Positions 40,119 to 51,395 of a stretch of 64,000 nucleotides of DNA are shown here, one piece after another. This DNA comes from Ignavibacteria bacterium (lineage in GTDB: Bacteria; Bacteroidota; Ignavibacteria; Tepidaquicellales; Tepidaquicellaceae). Within the stretch, counting starts at the first letter, position 1; each line of letters starts with the position of its first letter. Both the position numbers and the translations under genes were made by a program. The notes below the pieces were generated by a model. It worked only from the letters and a program-made list of their open reading frames with translations. It ran no database searches and had not been told where the DNA came from. The stretch spans positions 186,001-250,000 of the forward strand of contig JADJTX010000062.1 in the NCBI GenBank assembly GCA_016710985.1, given 5' to 3'.

Positions 40119-43100
40119 TTATTTTACAGCTTCCTTACTGGATCTTCCGTGACAGTTTCTGTATTTCTTGCCGCTTCCGCAAAAGCACGGATCATTTCTG
40201 CCTATTTTCTCACCCACTTTGACCGGTTGATGTGAACCGCCCCCGTCCTGTCCTTCCTGTTCGGAGCTGCCTCCGATATATCCCATTCCTTCTGAGGACT
40301 GATGATAAGTTCTGAGCCGGGACTGATTAGTCTGCGCCGGAGTCCTTACGTTTCTTGCCTCTTCAGGAGATTGCTGAGTGAATTTAAATATAAAATTAAT
40401 TACACCCGTAGATAAAGTATTAAGCATTTCAACAAATAATTTAAATCCGTCCGTTTTATATTCAAGTAAAGGATCTTTCTGACCATAAGCCCTGAAGTTA
40501 ATTCCTTCTTTGAGATCATCCATTTCCCGCAGATGTTCTTTCCATTTTTCATCAATAATATTAAGCATTGCAAAGCGCTCTATCTGTCCCATAAGATCTG
40601 CTCCGTATCTTTCTTCCTTTTTGTCATAAAATTCACGTGCTTCTTTAATTACAAGATCTTTCACACCTTTCTCACCAAGCTTTTGAAATTCTTCAGGGGT
40701 AATCTTCATTCTGACCAAAAAAGTTCTTTGAACTTCATCAGTAAGGCCGTCTATATTTCCATCCTCATAATACTTGTCCACCATGCTGTCTACTGCTTTA
40801 TCAACCATCTCGAATATTTCATCTTTAAGCCTTTCACCCATTAATGCCTGTCTTCTTTTTGTATAAATGACCTCCCTCTGCTGATTCATGACATTATCAT
40901 ATTCAAGAAGGCGTTTTCTGATGGCATAGTTATTTTCTTCTACTTTCTTCTGCGCTCTTTCAACCGAATTAGTAATCATTGTGTGTTCTATGGCTTCACC
41001 TTCCTTAATACCAAGACGCTGCATCACACTGGCAATCCTGTCACTTCCGAACAATCTCATCAGATCATCTTCCAGTGATAAATAGAACTTTGATGAACCG
41101 GGATCTCCCTGTCTGCCTGCTCTTCCGCGAAGCTGTCTGTCGATCCTTCTTGATTCGTGCCGCTCTGTCCCGACAATATGAAGTCCTCCGGCTTCAGCTA
41201 CACCGGGTCCCAGTTTAATGTCGGTTCCTCTTCCTGCCATGTTAGTAGCAATGGTAACTGCTCCGGGAAGTCCGGCATTCTCAACTATGTGCGCTTCACG
41301 TGCATGTTGCTTTGCATTCAATACTTCGTGAGGAATTGATTTTCGCTTCAGTAATCTCGAAATGGTTTCCGAAACTTCCACGCTTGTAGTTCCCACAAGC
41401 GTAGGTCTGCGGTTGCTTCTCATGACAACAATCTCATCGATTACAGCATTATATTTTTCTCTCCTTGTTTTATAAATCAGATCATTCATGTCATCACGTA
41501 TGCAATCCATATTTGTAGGTATTACTGTCACATCCAGTTTGTATATATCAAAGAATTCAGCCGATTCTGTCTCTGCCGTACCCGTCATTCCGGCTAGCTT
41601 TTTATAGAGCCGGAAATAATTCTGCAAGGTGATTGTTGCAAGAGTCTGAGTATCTTTTTCTACATGAACAGATTCTTTTGCTTCTATCGCCTGATGAAGA
41701 CCTTCGGAATATCTTCTGCCTGAAAGTATTCTTCCCGTAAATTCATCAACTATCATTACTTTCCCGTCCTGAACTACATATTCAACATCTTTTCATAGAG
41801 CCCGTGTGCCTTTAATAGCTGCTGAACTGTATGAAGTCTGTCACTTCTCTCAGAATAAATTTTTGTCAGCTCTTCTTTTTTTAATTCTTTATCCTCTACA
41901 GACATGTTTTCATCATTTTCAATCTGAGCAAATTCAGTTCCAAGATCAGGAAGAGTAAAAAATCTTTTTCTAAAGAACTCGGAGCTAAGAACTCCCTGCC
42001 TTTTTCAGTCAGATCAGTTATATGTGATTTTTCATCTATTACAAAGTAAAGTTCATCGTCTACTTTATACATTTGTTTTGCATTATCTCTTAAGTATTCG
42101 CTTTCTGAGGATAATAAAAGGCGCTTATTTGACGGTTCGCTTAAAAGTTTCTGAAGTTTCTTATGCTTTGGAAAAGCATGATTTGCTCTCAGCAATGCCA
42201 GTCCGGCTGTTGCTTCGTCTTCTTTTGAAATGTTATCTTTTTCTAAAATACTTTCTGCTTCAGAGGTAAGTTTATTAACAAGATTTTTTTGAGCATCCAC
42301 TAATCTTTTTACTTTGATGTTTAGTTCATCAAACTTATGAGTAGGGGCTTCGACCGGTCCTGAAATTATCAAAGGGGTTCTTGCTTCATCAATTAAGACT
42401 GAATCAACTTCATCAACAATTGCATAAAAATGTTCACGCTGAACCAGAAAACTTTTGTCAACCACCATATTATCACGAAGATAATCAAATCCGAATTCAT
42501 TGTTTGTACCGTAAGTAATGTCAGAATTATACATCTCTCTTCGCTTGTTTGAATCCATGTCATTCAAAATCACTCCAACGCTTAGTCCTAAGAATCTAAA
42601 AATCTCTCCCATCCATTCACTGTCTCTTTTGGCCAGATAATCATTTACTGTTATCAGATGTACACCTCTGCCGGCTAAAGCGTTAAGATAAAGCGGCAGT
42701 GTCGCTACCAGTGTCTTACCTTCACCGGTTGCCATTTCGGAGATCTTCCCCTGATGTAATACGATTCCTCCGATTAATTGTACATCATACGGAACCATGT
42801 TCCAGCGGATCTTATTTCCGGCAGCATCCCATTCCTTTCCGCAAAGTCGCTTGCATGTTTGCTTGACTACTGCAAATACTTCCGGAAGGATGTCATCAAG
42901 CACGGCTGAGGTAATTTCATAATTTTCCTTTTCAAGCTTGTCCATTTCATCATAAATATCCATCCGTTCATTATGCGGAATATCTTCCTTAAGCTTTTCC
43001 TGCAGTTCTGATATTTTCTTTTGAGTTTCTTCAGTTTCAGATTTTATTCTTTCTTTAAACTCTGTAGTTTTAGCTTTTATCTGATCGTCGGATAGACCGT

Positions 43101-43203
43101 TTAAATCTTCATAATATTTATTTATTTCATCTACAATTGGAAGTATGGAATTAACATCTTTTTCATGCTTCGACGGAAATATTTTTTTTAAAAAATTAAA
43201 CAT
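40119..43203 (-). CDS. secA: Preprotein translocase ATPase SecA, two frameshifts
   Basis: Motor ATPase of the Sec pathway. The first frame (43203 to about 41985) has ATGEGKTLVATLPLY (Walker A) and VDEVDSVLIDEARTPLIISGP. Near 41981-41982 one more C on the coding strand restores LAPEFFRKRFFTLPDLGTEFAQIE, and at 41790-41793 one more A restores LYEKDVEYVVQDGKVMIVDEFTGR. The last frame carries ATNMAGRGTDIKLG, QLRGRAGRQGDPGSS and the zinc-binding tail CFCGSGKKYRNCHG. The total of about 1,028 residues is normal for Bacteroidota SecA. An essential gene, so the breaks must be sequencing errors. Confidence 0.96.
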
Positions 43204-43475
43204 ATTTTCTTTTACTTTTTTTATAATTCTGTAAATTTACAATTTTATAAGACCAAAAGAAAAATAAAAAGAAATCAACATTATGTAAATTATGTACAGC
43301 ACAAAATGAATGCGAATCACTGCGGATAAAGCTGAACAAAAACTGATTTTTCATTTTGTCCTAAAAATCATTCAAAACAGAGACCTGGTTTTTTTTACGT
43401 ATGAATATTGAAATTGTAATAGTTTTAATATTTGAGTAATTTTGTATTAACAAATTAAAATAGGAGATTATATAA

Positions 43476-43808
43476 ATGGCAATAATGATTACAACTGAGT
43501 GTATAAATTGCGGTGCATGTGAGCCGGAATGTCCAAATACAGCTATATATGAAGGCGGAGCAAACTGGGTTCTGTCAGGAAAATCATATGGTGATGGTGA
43601 TCCTGCTCCATCAGGTGCATCAGGCTTTTACTCAAGTGAGTTTTTTTATATTGTTCCTGATAAATGTACCGAATGTGTCGGCTTTCATGATGAACCCCAG
43701 TGTGCTTCTGTCTGCCCCGTTGATTGCTGCATACCGGATCCGATGCATGTAGAAGATAAAGAAACGCTTCTGAAGAGAAAAGAAGAACTGGATCAGGAAG
43801 GAAGATAG
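43476..43808 (+). CDS. 2[4Fe-4S] ferredoxin with long inter-motif insert
   Basis: 110 residues. Cluster I: Cys9, 12, 15, 19 (CINCGACEPEC). Cluster II: Cys64, 67, 76, 80 (CTECVGFHDEPQCASVCP), with eight residues between its second and third Cys, as in YfhL/Alv-type ferredoxins of low potential. A 44-residue Gly/Ser-rich insert separates the two, longer than in clostridial ferredoxins. A ribosome site (AGGAG) precedes ATG. Plausible donor for reductive enzymes such as the BadF-type activase at 32.6-36.3 kb (inference). Confidence 0.9.
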   Translation: MAIMITTECINCGACEPECPNTAIYEGGANWVLSGKSYGDGDPAPSGASGFYSSEFFYIVPDKCTECVGFHDEPQCASVCPVDCCIPDPMHVEDKETLLKRKEELDQEGR

Positions 43809-43858
43809 AAAATTATTTTTTACGATTTGTGTTTAGTTTAAAATAAGGTATAAATAAA

Positions 43859-44680
43859 TTATTCAGATTTTTTTTCAAACAAAGGATTATCTGATTGATT
43901 CTCTTTTCCGGTTTCAGGAATATTTATTTTTTCCGGAATATCGTGTTCTTCAGCAGCTTTTAATTCAATATTTTTAAAACCTGAGATATCATTGTTATCA
44001 TAACTTTGTGTAATTTCAGGCGCACCCGGGTCCGGTTTTAAACGGTCAATATCATCTCTATGTAACGGATCCTGAAGATCTGTAAAAGAGTTATCTGCCG
44101 GAAATGTATTATCACCGGAAGGTTGTATCTCAGTATTTTCATCTGAATGAAATATTTTCTTATATCCAATAAGAATCATAATAAATCCGAGAGATACTGA
44201 AATATCAGCAACATTGAATATGGGCCACGAATAAATTGTCTTACCGAATATGGTAAAATTGGGAAAATCAAAGTGCAGAAAGTCAACTACTTTACCGTAA
44301 AAATAAGGTGCATATCCGTAAATTTTTCCGTAGAATACCCTGTCAATTAAATTACCAACAGCCCCTCCTAAAATAAAAGCCAAAGCGAGTCTTAACAATA
44401 AGGTTTCTTTTCTGTTTTTATAAAGAAAAATAAACAATAAACCCGTTGCGAATATTGTGAATAACGATAAAAATAATTTTCCTCCAATCTGAAGTCCGAA
44501 TGCCATTCCCGGATTCTCAATGAAGGTAATTTTGAAAAAATCTCCGAAGACTTTAATGGAAGACTGATAAGGCATGCCGGGAATTTCAATGCCTAGCATA
44601 GGTATGGAAATTCCCTTTACATATAGTTTGGTTATTTGATCTATTATTACTATAAAAAAGGTTAGAAATAAAACTTTCAA
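43859..44680 (-). CDS. lspA: Signal peptidase II with long acidic cytoplasmic tail
   Basis: Removes signal peptides from diacylated prolipoproteins in the inner membrane. Residues 1-177 are a normal LspA: four helices, IDQITKLY near the start, FIENPGMAFG (55-64), catalytic Asp113 in GNLIDRV and Asp159 in NVADISVS. Residues 178-273 are an extra hydrophilic tail rich in Asp, Glu, Asn and Pro, absent from typical LspA and probably disordered. It is the last gene of the ileS-dksA-lspA cluster, eight bases after the DksA-like gene. Confidence 0.93.
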   Translation of the reverse strand: MKVLFLTFFIVIIDQITKLYVKGISIPMLGIEIPGMPYQSSIKVFGDFFKITFIENPGMAFGLQIGGKLFLSLFTIFATGLLFIFLYKNRKETLLLRLALAFILGGAVGNLIDRVFYGKIYGYAPYFYGKVVDFLHFDFPNFTIFGKTIYSWPIFNVADISVSLGFIMILIGYKKIFHSDENTEIQPSGDNTFPADNSFTDLQDPLHRDDIDRLKPDPGAPEITQSYDNNDISGFKNIELKAAEEHDIPEKINIPETGKENQSDNPLFEKKSE

Positions 44681-44688
44681 ATTTTTAT

Positions 44689-45347
44689 TTAACCTCTTAT
44701 TAAGTTTTTACATTCAATGCAATGCTGTGTAATCGGGACTAATTCCAATCTTTCACTGATTATCAGAGGACATGTCTTGCATAAATTCTTCGGCTCATCT
44801 CTGCAATCAATGCAGATGCCATAGGTTCCCTGGTCAATGCGCATCAAAGCGTCCTGCAGGTATCCAAGATATTTCTCATCACGCTGTACAAACAAATAGT
44901 TTTTTCTCTCTCCATTTCATCCGTTCCCTGCTCAGCCATATGAGATGAATAAGTGAGATTGTCACCCTTGTATTCTCCGTCTTTGTCTACAAGCGCATCC
45001 ATATTTGCTTTAGCGCTTTCGAAAATGGCTTTTCTTTCCTGAAGTATTATTTCTCTGAAATGCTTTAACTCGGATTTGGTATATCTTACTTTTTTATTTG
45101 GTTTGAATTTTTTTACTTTTTTCTCAATGACTTCTGTTTTTGCGGCTGTTGAAATTCTCACCGGCTTTTCTTTTTTAGCCTTAGCTTTTTTGATTACCTC
45201 TTTAAAAGGTTTAACAGGTTTGGTTAGCTTTTTAGGTGAGCTCTTTATTTCTTTTTTCGCGACTTTTGCATTACTTTTTTTTTGATTTCAATGTAACTTT
45301 CTTTTTGCAGTCGTTTTCTTTTTTACAGAAGTTTTTGTTTTTGCCAA
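44689..45347 (-). CDS. TraR/DksA zinc-finger protein with Lys-rich N-terminal extension, frameshifted
   Basis: From a TTG at 45347 (ribosome site AAGGAG) a Lys/Ala/Thr-rich stretch is interrupted near an A9 run (about 45276-45284). It continues into the open frame 45161-44844 and then, if the A run at 44900-44905 gains one A, reads EREKNYLFVQRDEKYLGYLQDALMRI. The last part has the DksA zinc finger CIDC...CIEC. The domain of about 125 residues binds the RNA polymerase secondary channel in the family. The preceding ~90-residue basic extension is unusual. Between ileS and lspA, a common arrangement. Confidence 0.8.
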
Positions 45348-45369
45348 TGTTATGCTCCTTTGTTAAAAA

Positions 45370-48300
45370 TTAATTTATTTTTTCTAAATATAGTTCGCAC
45401 TGCTCTCCGTTTATTTCTGATGTGGAAAAATCAAACTCATGCCCGTTTGAACTTACAATGTTGTCACTCATTGTCTCTGATTTTATGTAATCCAGATTAT
45501 TATTTATTGCCTTACTTATAATCCCGGAAGTTCTGAAGAATATTTTGACTTTATCACTGACATCAAAATTATTCGACCTTCTGAAGTTTTGAATTCTGTT
45601 AATAAATTCTCTTACTATTCCTTCTTCAATTAAGTCATTGTCAAGCTTTGTATCCAGTGCAACTGTTATGTCATCATAAGTTTCCACTATCCATCCCTCA
45701 ATATTATTGGTATAGATCTCTATGTCGTCTTTTGTAAACTCAAATCCTTCAAGGCTTAATTTGCCATGCTTTTCCAGCACTGATATCTGTTCAGCTGAAA
45801 GATCATTAATTATCTTCTGTACAGTTTTTACATCTTTGCCGAATTTAGGTCCGATTGATTTAAAATTAGGTTTCGATTTTTTTATTATTATGTCGGAATC
45901 TCCTTCAATGATGTTCAGTTCTTTGACGTTTACTTCTTCAAGAATAATATCTCTCACATTTAAAAGATTTTTTCTTACATCTTCATTAAGAACCGGTATA
46001 AGTATCTGCTTAAGAGGCTGTCTTACTTTAAGATTATTCTTGACTCTTATGGACCGGACTAAATATACTATATCCTGCGCAAGTTTCATTTCTTTTTCGA
46101 GCACCTGATCTATCGCATTTTCATTTATATCAGAGAACTCCGAAAGATGAATTGAACTCTCAGATTCAGAGAGTGTGAGATAAAGTTTTTCGGTTACAAA
46201 AGGTGAAAATGGCGCGATCATCTTAAGCAGCTCGATTATAACTTCATATAAAGTCTGATATCCCGATTGCCTGTCCTGTTCATTTAAAGGACTCCTGAAA
46301 CGTTTCCTGTTTCTGCGCACATACCAGTTTGATAATTCGTCAATCGTAAAATCATAAAGTATTCTTGTGGCTTTTGTAATATCATAATTATCCATCAGCT
46401 CAAAATATTTCTTTTTGACTGAATTCAATTTCGAAAGGATCCATTTGTCTATTACAGGTCTTTTACCATACTCAACCTTTGAACTGCGGTCATAATCAAA
46501 TTCAGTTAATTTTGAATAAATAATAAAAAACCTGACAGAGTTTATTAGTGTATCAAAAATTTATTCTGAATTTCAATCAGATCATCTTCATTGAAAAGCT
46601 TGGAATTACCAATAGGGGAAGAGAAAATAAGATACCATCTTAACACATCCGCTCCGACCCTGTCCATTATGTCAAAAGGATTAACAACGTTGCCGAGTGA
46701 CTTGCTCATCTTTTTTCCGTTTTTATCAAGAATGTGTCCGTTCACAATTACATTTTTGAAAGCCGGCTTATCAAACAGGAAAGTGCCGATCGCATGTAGA
46801 TTGTAAAACCAGCCGCGGGTCTGATCAATTGCCTCGGCGATAAAATCAGCCGGAAAGTGCTTGACAAACATTTCTTTATTCTCAAACGGATAATGGTATT
46901 GCGCAAACGGCATCGATCCGCTGTCAAACCATACATCAATGACTTCCTTTACGCGTTTCATTTTCTTTCCGTCTCCTGAAGTAATTATTATTTCATCAAT
47001 GAAAGGTTTGTGAAGATCAAGGCTCTTTTCATCAGGATAAACTGATTTGTAATTTTCAGCTTTGTCCTTAAGCTCCTGAAGACTGCCGATACATTCAAAA
47101 TGCTCTTTACCCGTTTCATCGGTATAAGTCCAGATCGGTAACGGCGTTCCCCAGTATCGATTTCTTGATAAAGCCCAGTCACGGTTTTCTTCGAGCCACT
47201 TTCCGAATCTGCCTGTACCAATACTTTCAGGATGCCAGTTAATGGTTTTGTTCAGATCGATCATTCTTTCCTGATAATCTGTTGTCCTTATGAACCAGGA
47301 ATCCGCAGAATAATACATTAAGGGAACATGGTGTCTCCAGCAATGCGGGTAAGAGTGAACAAACATTTCTTTCCTGTATAAACGACCCGCGCTTTTAAGA
47401 TCCTGAATTATTTCCGGATCAGCATCTTTGAAATTTTTCCCTTTGTATTTTTCAACGCTGTCAATGAATAAACCGTTTTTACCTACTGCTTTAAATAACG
47501 GAAGGTCATACTTTAATCCGATCTGATAATCATCCTCTCCGAAAGCGGGAGCAATATGAACAATGCCTGTCCCATCATCATTTGTTACAAAATCTCCGAG
47601 TGTGACGTAAAATGTTTTCCGGTCATCTTTAAGAAAATCAAACAGCCTTTCATAGTCAGTAAATTCAAGATCTTTTCCTTTAATTTCTTTCTCAATTACA
47701 TATTCATCATTAATTACGGATAAACGTTCTTTACTTAAAATTAAATTTTCATCCTTGACTGTTTTGATCTTAACATAATCAAATTCAGGATTTACCGCTA
47801 AAGCTGCATTGGAAGGCAATGTCCACGGTGTAGTTGTCCATACAAGAAAGTCAGAATTTTTAAATTCCCCGGAAGTTATTTTAAATTTAACATACACCGA
47901 TGGGTCCTTTAGATCCTCATAGCCCTGTGCAACTTCATGAGAAGACAGAGGTGATTCACATTTCGGACAGAATGGTAAAATTTTGAATCCCTTGTATATT
48001 AATCCGCTGTCAAAAAACTTTTTTAAAGCCCACCATACAGATTCGATATATTCGTTGTGAAAAGTAATGTAGGCATTATCGAGATCAACCCAGTAACCCA
48101 TTCTATGAGTTGACCTTTCCCAGTCTTTAAGATAGGTGAATACGGATTCTTTGCATGCATTAATAAAAGCTATCGCGCCATATTCTTCAATGTCATTCTT
48201 GGATTTTAATCCGAGTTTTTTTTCAACTTCAACCTCTACAGGCAAACCCTGTGTATCCCAGCCGCCTTTTCTGTATACCTGATATCCCTGCATAGTTTTA

Positions 48301-48512
48301 TAACGGCAAACAAGGTCTTTGATCGTGCGTGAAATAATATGATGAATTCCGGGAGGACCATTGACCGTTGCAGGTCCGTCATAAAAAACAAATGATCTTC
48401 TCCCTTCTTTTGAATTTATGCTTTTTTCAAAAGTATTATCTTCTTCCCAGAATTTCAGAATTTCCAATTCCAATTCCGGTAAAAATATATTTTCGGGTAA
48501 GTTTTTGTTCAT
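45370..48512 (-). CDS. ileS: Isoleucine-tRNA ligase, one frameshift
   Basis: Charges tRNA-Ile and edits valine. The first frame (48512-46545) holds the HIGH-type motif GPPGIHHIISR, the editing domain (TTPWTLPSNAALAV), WFDSGSMPFAQY and KMSKSLGNVVNPFD. It stops after NKFLIH; one more T on the coding strand at 46555-46559 gives NKFFDTLINSVRFFIIYSK and joins the frame to 45370 with the anticodon-binding domain (NRKRFRSPLNEQDR, APFSPFVTEKLY). The total of about 1,047 residues fits the type common in Bacteroidota. Essential, so the shift is a sequencing artefact. Confidence 0.97.
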
Positions 48513-48684
48513 TTTGCTAAATAAGTCGATAAGCTAAAAAAATACTCCTATAAATTCAATGGAATAACAGACAACACAAGTAATTTTTGTTTAAATTTTA
48601 AAACAAAGGTCTGAATGTGAGGAAAAAAAGGTGATATCCTGAAATTAATATGAAGAGGTTTTAAGAAACTATTGTAATACAGGC

Positions 48685-49158
48685 TTATTTCTCATTTTTC
48701 TGATTTTTTCTGCCGTCTTTTTTGTGTTTGTTAAATTCCTTTTTGATCTCTCGAACCATCTTTTTTCTTAAGATCATAGTTTTGGCAATTTGCTGTGGGG
48801 TCAGGAATGATTTCATATCCTGATAAAAACTCTTTTTTTTGTCCAGTATACTGGTTTCAATTTCCAGCATTTTATCAAACTTTTGTTCAACATCAAAAGC
48901 AGACGGGTCTAGCTCAATTGATTCCATTAATGCTCGTTTTTCTTTGCTCAGATCTCTGATCTGTTTATTATTATCCTTGTATAAACTAATGAATTTATCA
49001 GCTGTCATTTCATCCATCCCTAAGCTGTCTATTAGTTTGCTCTTCATGATTTTGTTAATCTCTTCTTTGAATTTCTTTTTCCCGTCATCGGTCTGAGCTT
49101 CGGAAAACTTTACCGTGATTAACAGTAAAAGTATTGTTAATAATTTATAAATTTTCAT
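48685..49158 (-). CDS. Periplasmic Spy/CpxP-like helical protein
   Basis: 157 residues with a signal peptide (MKIYKLLTILLLLITVKFSEAQ). The mature part is all-helical and strongly charged (KKFKEEINKIMK ... LIDSLGMDEMTADKFISLY ... SFLTPQQIAKTMILRKKM). LTPQQ followed by basic helices is the pattern of CpxP/Spy or heavy-metal-sensor-like proteins. It is third in an operon after an ECF sigma factor and its anti-sigma factor, so it may sense or buffer envelope stress (inference). Confidence 0.75.
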   Translation of the reverse strand: MKIYKLLTILLLLITVKFSEAQTDDGKKKFKEEINKIMKSKLIDSLGMDEMTADKFISLYKDNNKQIRDLSKEKRALMESIELDPSAFDVEQKFDKMLEIETSILDKKKSFYQDMKSFLTPQQIAKTMILRKKMVREIKKEFNKHKKDGRKNQKNEK

Positions 49159-49167
49159 AAAATTAGT

Positions 49168-49966
49168 TTAAATTTTTGATTTGGTTATATTTTCTAAAAT
49201 TTCTTTTTGTTCCTGAGGTGAAAATTCCAAGAGCTCATCTTCGTAATTATCTTCATCATCATTAATGAAAAGAATATCTTCTTCAATTTCTTCATCATTG
49301 TTAGAAGAAAGATCAGAGTTTTCCGCCATAAGAGCTGAAAATGTTTCGTCTTCTTCGGTGTCTGAATTGATTTCAACCTTGCTTAATGTATTATCAATAT
49401 TATTTCCTTCCCTGAATGTATCATCCTTGATTCGTATTTTTTTATTTCCGGGATGATTTTGCTTTTGATCAGAGGCGGTTGTCTTATCCGCAGCCTTCTT
49501 GAGTTCTTCATCATTTTTAATCGGAACTGAGACCTTTTTTTTCGTCATCTTTATTATCAGCAATTGATATTTGCTTTTTGGTTTCGTCTGTCTTTGTAAA
49601 CTCTGTATTATCACTGTTCCTGTTACTCAGAAATAGAAATGAAATAAGTAAAACTGAAAAAGCAGGGATCAGTATTTTCCAGAGCAGGCTTAATCTGTCG
49701 AGGATGCTGCCAGGGTTTAAATTTTCGTGTATTCTCTCATTTATTTTGACAGATAAGTTATTAAAATAATTTTCGCCGGGGTGTTCAAGGTCTGCAGAAT
49801 TAAGAAAATTCATTGTATTGCTGATCTCTATGAATTCATTTTTTACTTCATTGTCAGTATTGATCACATTTTCTATTTCTTTGATCAATTCACTATCTTC
49901 TATATTATCAGACACATAATCAGGCAGGCTGTGGATAATGTCCTCTTTAGTGTATTTTGTGTTCAT
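49168..49966 (-). CDS. Anti-sigma factor with one membrane helix, one frameshift
   Basis: The first frame (49966-49517) is a soluble N-terminal region (KEDIIHSLPDYVSDNIED, NEVKNEFIEISNTMNFL), then one membrane helix (LWKILIPAFSVLLISFLFL). After an A8 run (49535-49542) the frame must change by one for KKKVSVPIKNDEELKKAAD and the acidic C-terminal region ending LLEFSPQEQKEILENITKSKI (49168). Together they give about 265 residues: a cytoplasmic sigma-binding part and a periplasmic tail. It follows its cognate sigma gene by 10 bases. Here the run appears one base too long rather than too short. Confidence 0.8.
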
Positions 49967-49975
49967 AATTTTTTA

Positions 49976-50566
49976 TTAACTGGTTTCTACCAGATCGTAT
50001 TTTTTGTGTGATTTTAAGAATTTCTCTAATTTCTTAATTGCATGGAAATAATTTGCTTTCATTCCTCCGACTGATTTATTCATTATGTTTGCAATTTCAT
50101 CATAGGTGAGATTTTCATAATATCTTAAATTAAAGACAGCTCTCTGCTGCTCGGGTAATGATCTTATTGCTTCTTCAAGCAGGAGTGTCTTTTCTTTTGA
50201 ATTCAATTCTTCGTCTGCAATTTTGTCGGTCGACATTATGAATTCATCTTCCAAATCTGATTTTCTCTTATACATTTTTTTATTTTTAACCAAATGATTT
50301 AAAGAATAATTAATCGCTATTTTATAAACATAAGTGAAAAATTTAGACTCACCTCTGAAATCTCCAATTGACCGGTACAGCTTAAGAAAAACTTCCTGAG
50401 TAAGATCATCAGCGTCATCGTGATCCAGCACCATCTTTCTTACAACCCAGTAAACCTTTTTCTGATATTTCCGGACAATAAAATTAAATGCACTTTGATT
50501 GCCTTTAATGAATGATTCGATAAGTTCATCATCAGTACTATTTATATCCAAATTATTTTCCGCCAA
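49976..50566 (-). CDS. ECF sigma factor (RpoE/SigW type)
   Basis: 196 residues. Sigma region 2 is ESFIKGNQSAFNFIVRKYQKKVYWVVRKMV followed by DDADDLTQEVFLKLYRSI and FRGESKFFTYVYKIAINYSLNHL. Region 4 is EEAIRSLPEQQRAVFNLRYYENLTYDEIANIMNKSVGGMKANYFHAIKKL. Directs RNA polymerase to an envelope-stress or similar regulon and is probably held by the downstream membrane anti-sigma factor. First gene of a three-gene operon. Confidence 0.93.
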   Translation of the reverse strand: MAENNLDINSTDDELIESFIKGNQSAFNFIVRKYQKKVYWVVRKMVLDHDDADDLTQEVFLKLYRSIGDFRGESKFFTYVYKIAINYSLNHLVKNKKMYKRKSDLEDEFIMSTDKIADEELNSKEKTLLLEEAIRSLPEQQRAVFNLRYYENLTYDEIANIMNKSVGGMKANYFHAIKKLEKFLKSHKKYDLVETS

Positions 50567-50676
50567 ATTTTTAATGTTATCTATAATTTAAATATAATGG
50601 ATAAAAATATTTGAAAAGTCTGTTTAAAGTATTTTAAATACAAGCACTTCATAGACAAATTATGTTTCGGGATGGT

Positions 50677-50862
50677 TTAATCGTTAATCGTTAATTGTTA
50701 ATCGTTAATTGTTAATCGTTAATCGTTAATTTATACTATACAAACTATATGAACTATACAAACTATACAAACTATACAAACTATACAAACTATACAAACT
50801 ATACAAACTATGAACTATATGAACTATATGAACTATATGAACTATATGAACTTAACAGAACT
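50677..50862. repeat. 7-bp (TTAATCG/TTAATTG) and 9-bp (ACTATACAA/ACTATATGA) tandem arrays
   Basis: 50677-50732 is made of heptamers and 50735-50850 of 9-bp units, ending a few bases from the stop codon of the GNAT gene (read on minus, the units follow that stop). This forms the gap between the sigma gene start and the GNAT gene end. Confidence 0.92.
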
Positions 50863-51336
50863 TTAAAAACTAAACCGAAACGTCTTCCATTCCTTAAGCT
50901 CACCTGCGCCGAGATTTTCGTAGAATTTAATTGCATTCGCATTCCAGTCAAGGACAACCCACTCCATTCTTCCGCATTTGTTCTTTCGTGCAATATTTAT
51001 CAGCTTCTTAAAAAATAATCTGCCAATTCCTTTGCTTCTGAATTTCTCTGTAATAAATATGTCTTCAAGGTATAAAGTTCTTTTTGCAAGAAATGAAGAA
51101 TAAGTAAAGAAATAAAAAGCATAGCCTATAACTTCATGGTTTGTCTCAGCTAAAATTATTCTGAACAATGGTTTTTTTGAAAAAGCATCTTTTAACAACC
51201 TGTCCGATGCAGCTTTTCCCGGAGGAGTTAATTTCTCAAACTCAGCAAGTTCTGTGATTAATTTTAAAATTGATTTGGAATCAGATCTCTTAGCTTTTCT
51301 GATCTTAATATTTTTGATTTTATTTAATTCAGTCAA
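50863..51336 (-). CDS. GNAT-family N-acetyltransferase (diamine acetyltransferase-like)
   Basis: 157 residues, a single GNAT domain. IRKAKRSDSKSILKLITELAEFEK at the start, YLEDIFITEKFRSKGIGRLFFKKLINIA with the acetyl-CoA loop (Q/R-x-x-G-x-G/A, here RSKGIG), and MEWVVLDWNANAIKFYENLGA near the end match spermidine/diamine acetyltransferase-type enzymes. The true substrate is unknown. Cytosolic. Confidence 0.9.
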   Translation of the reverse strand: MTELNKIKNIKIRKAKRSDSKSILKLITELAEFEKLTPPGKAASDRLLKDAFSKKPLFRIILAETNHEVIGYAFYFFTYSSFLAKRTLYLEDIFITEKFRSKGIGRLFFKKLINIARKNKCGRMEWVVLDWNANAIKFYENLGAGELKEWKTFRFSF

Positions 51337-51395
51337 AATATGATTTTCGTTTAAATTAAAATTAATAATGTTTAAATTAATTAAAATCTAAAAAA

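Noticed and set aside
43204..43475. Possible riboswitch between secA and the ferredoxin gene
   Set aside because: AT-rich with no conserved riboswitch core or strong paired structure that I can identify.
46429..46560. ileS as two genes (split synthetase)
   Set aside because: The bridging sequence is intact in the next frame (NKFFDTLINSVRFF...), so a single gene with a one-base error is the simpler reading.
50749..51018. Plus-strand frame rich in Asn/Tyr/Thr
   Set aside because: It is the ACTATACAA repeat running into the antisense of the GNAT gene.
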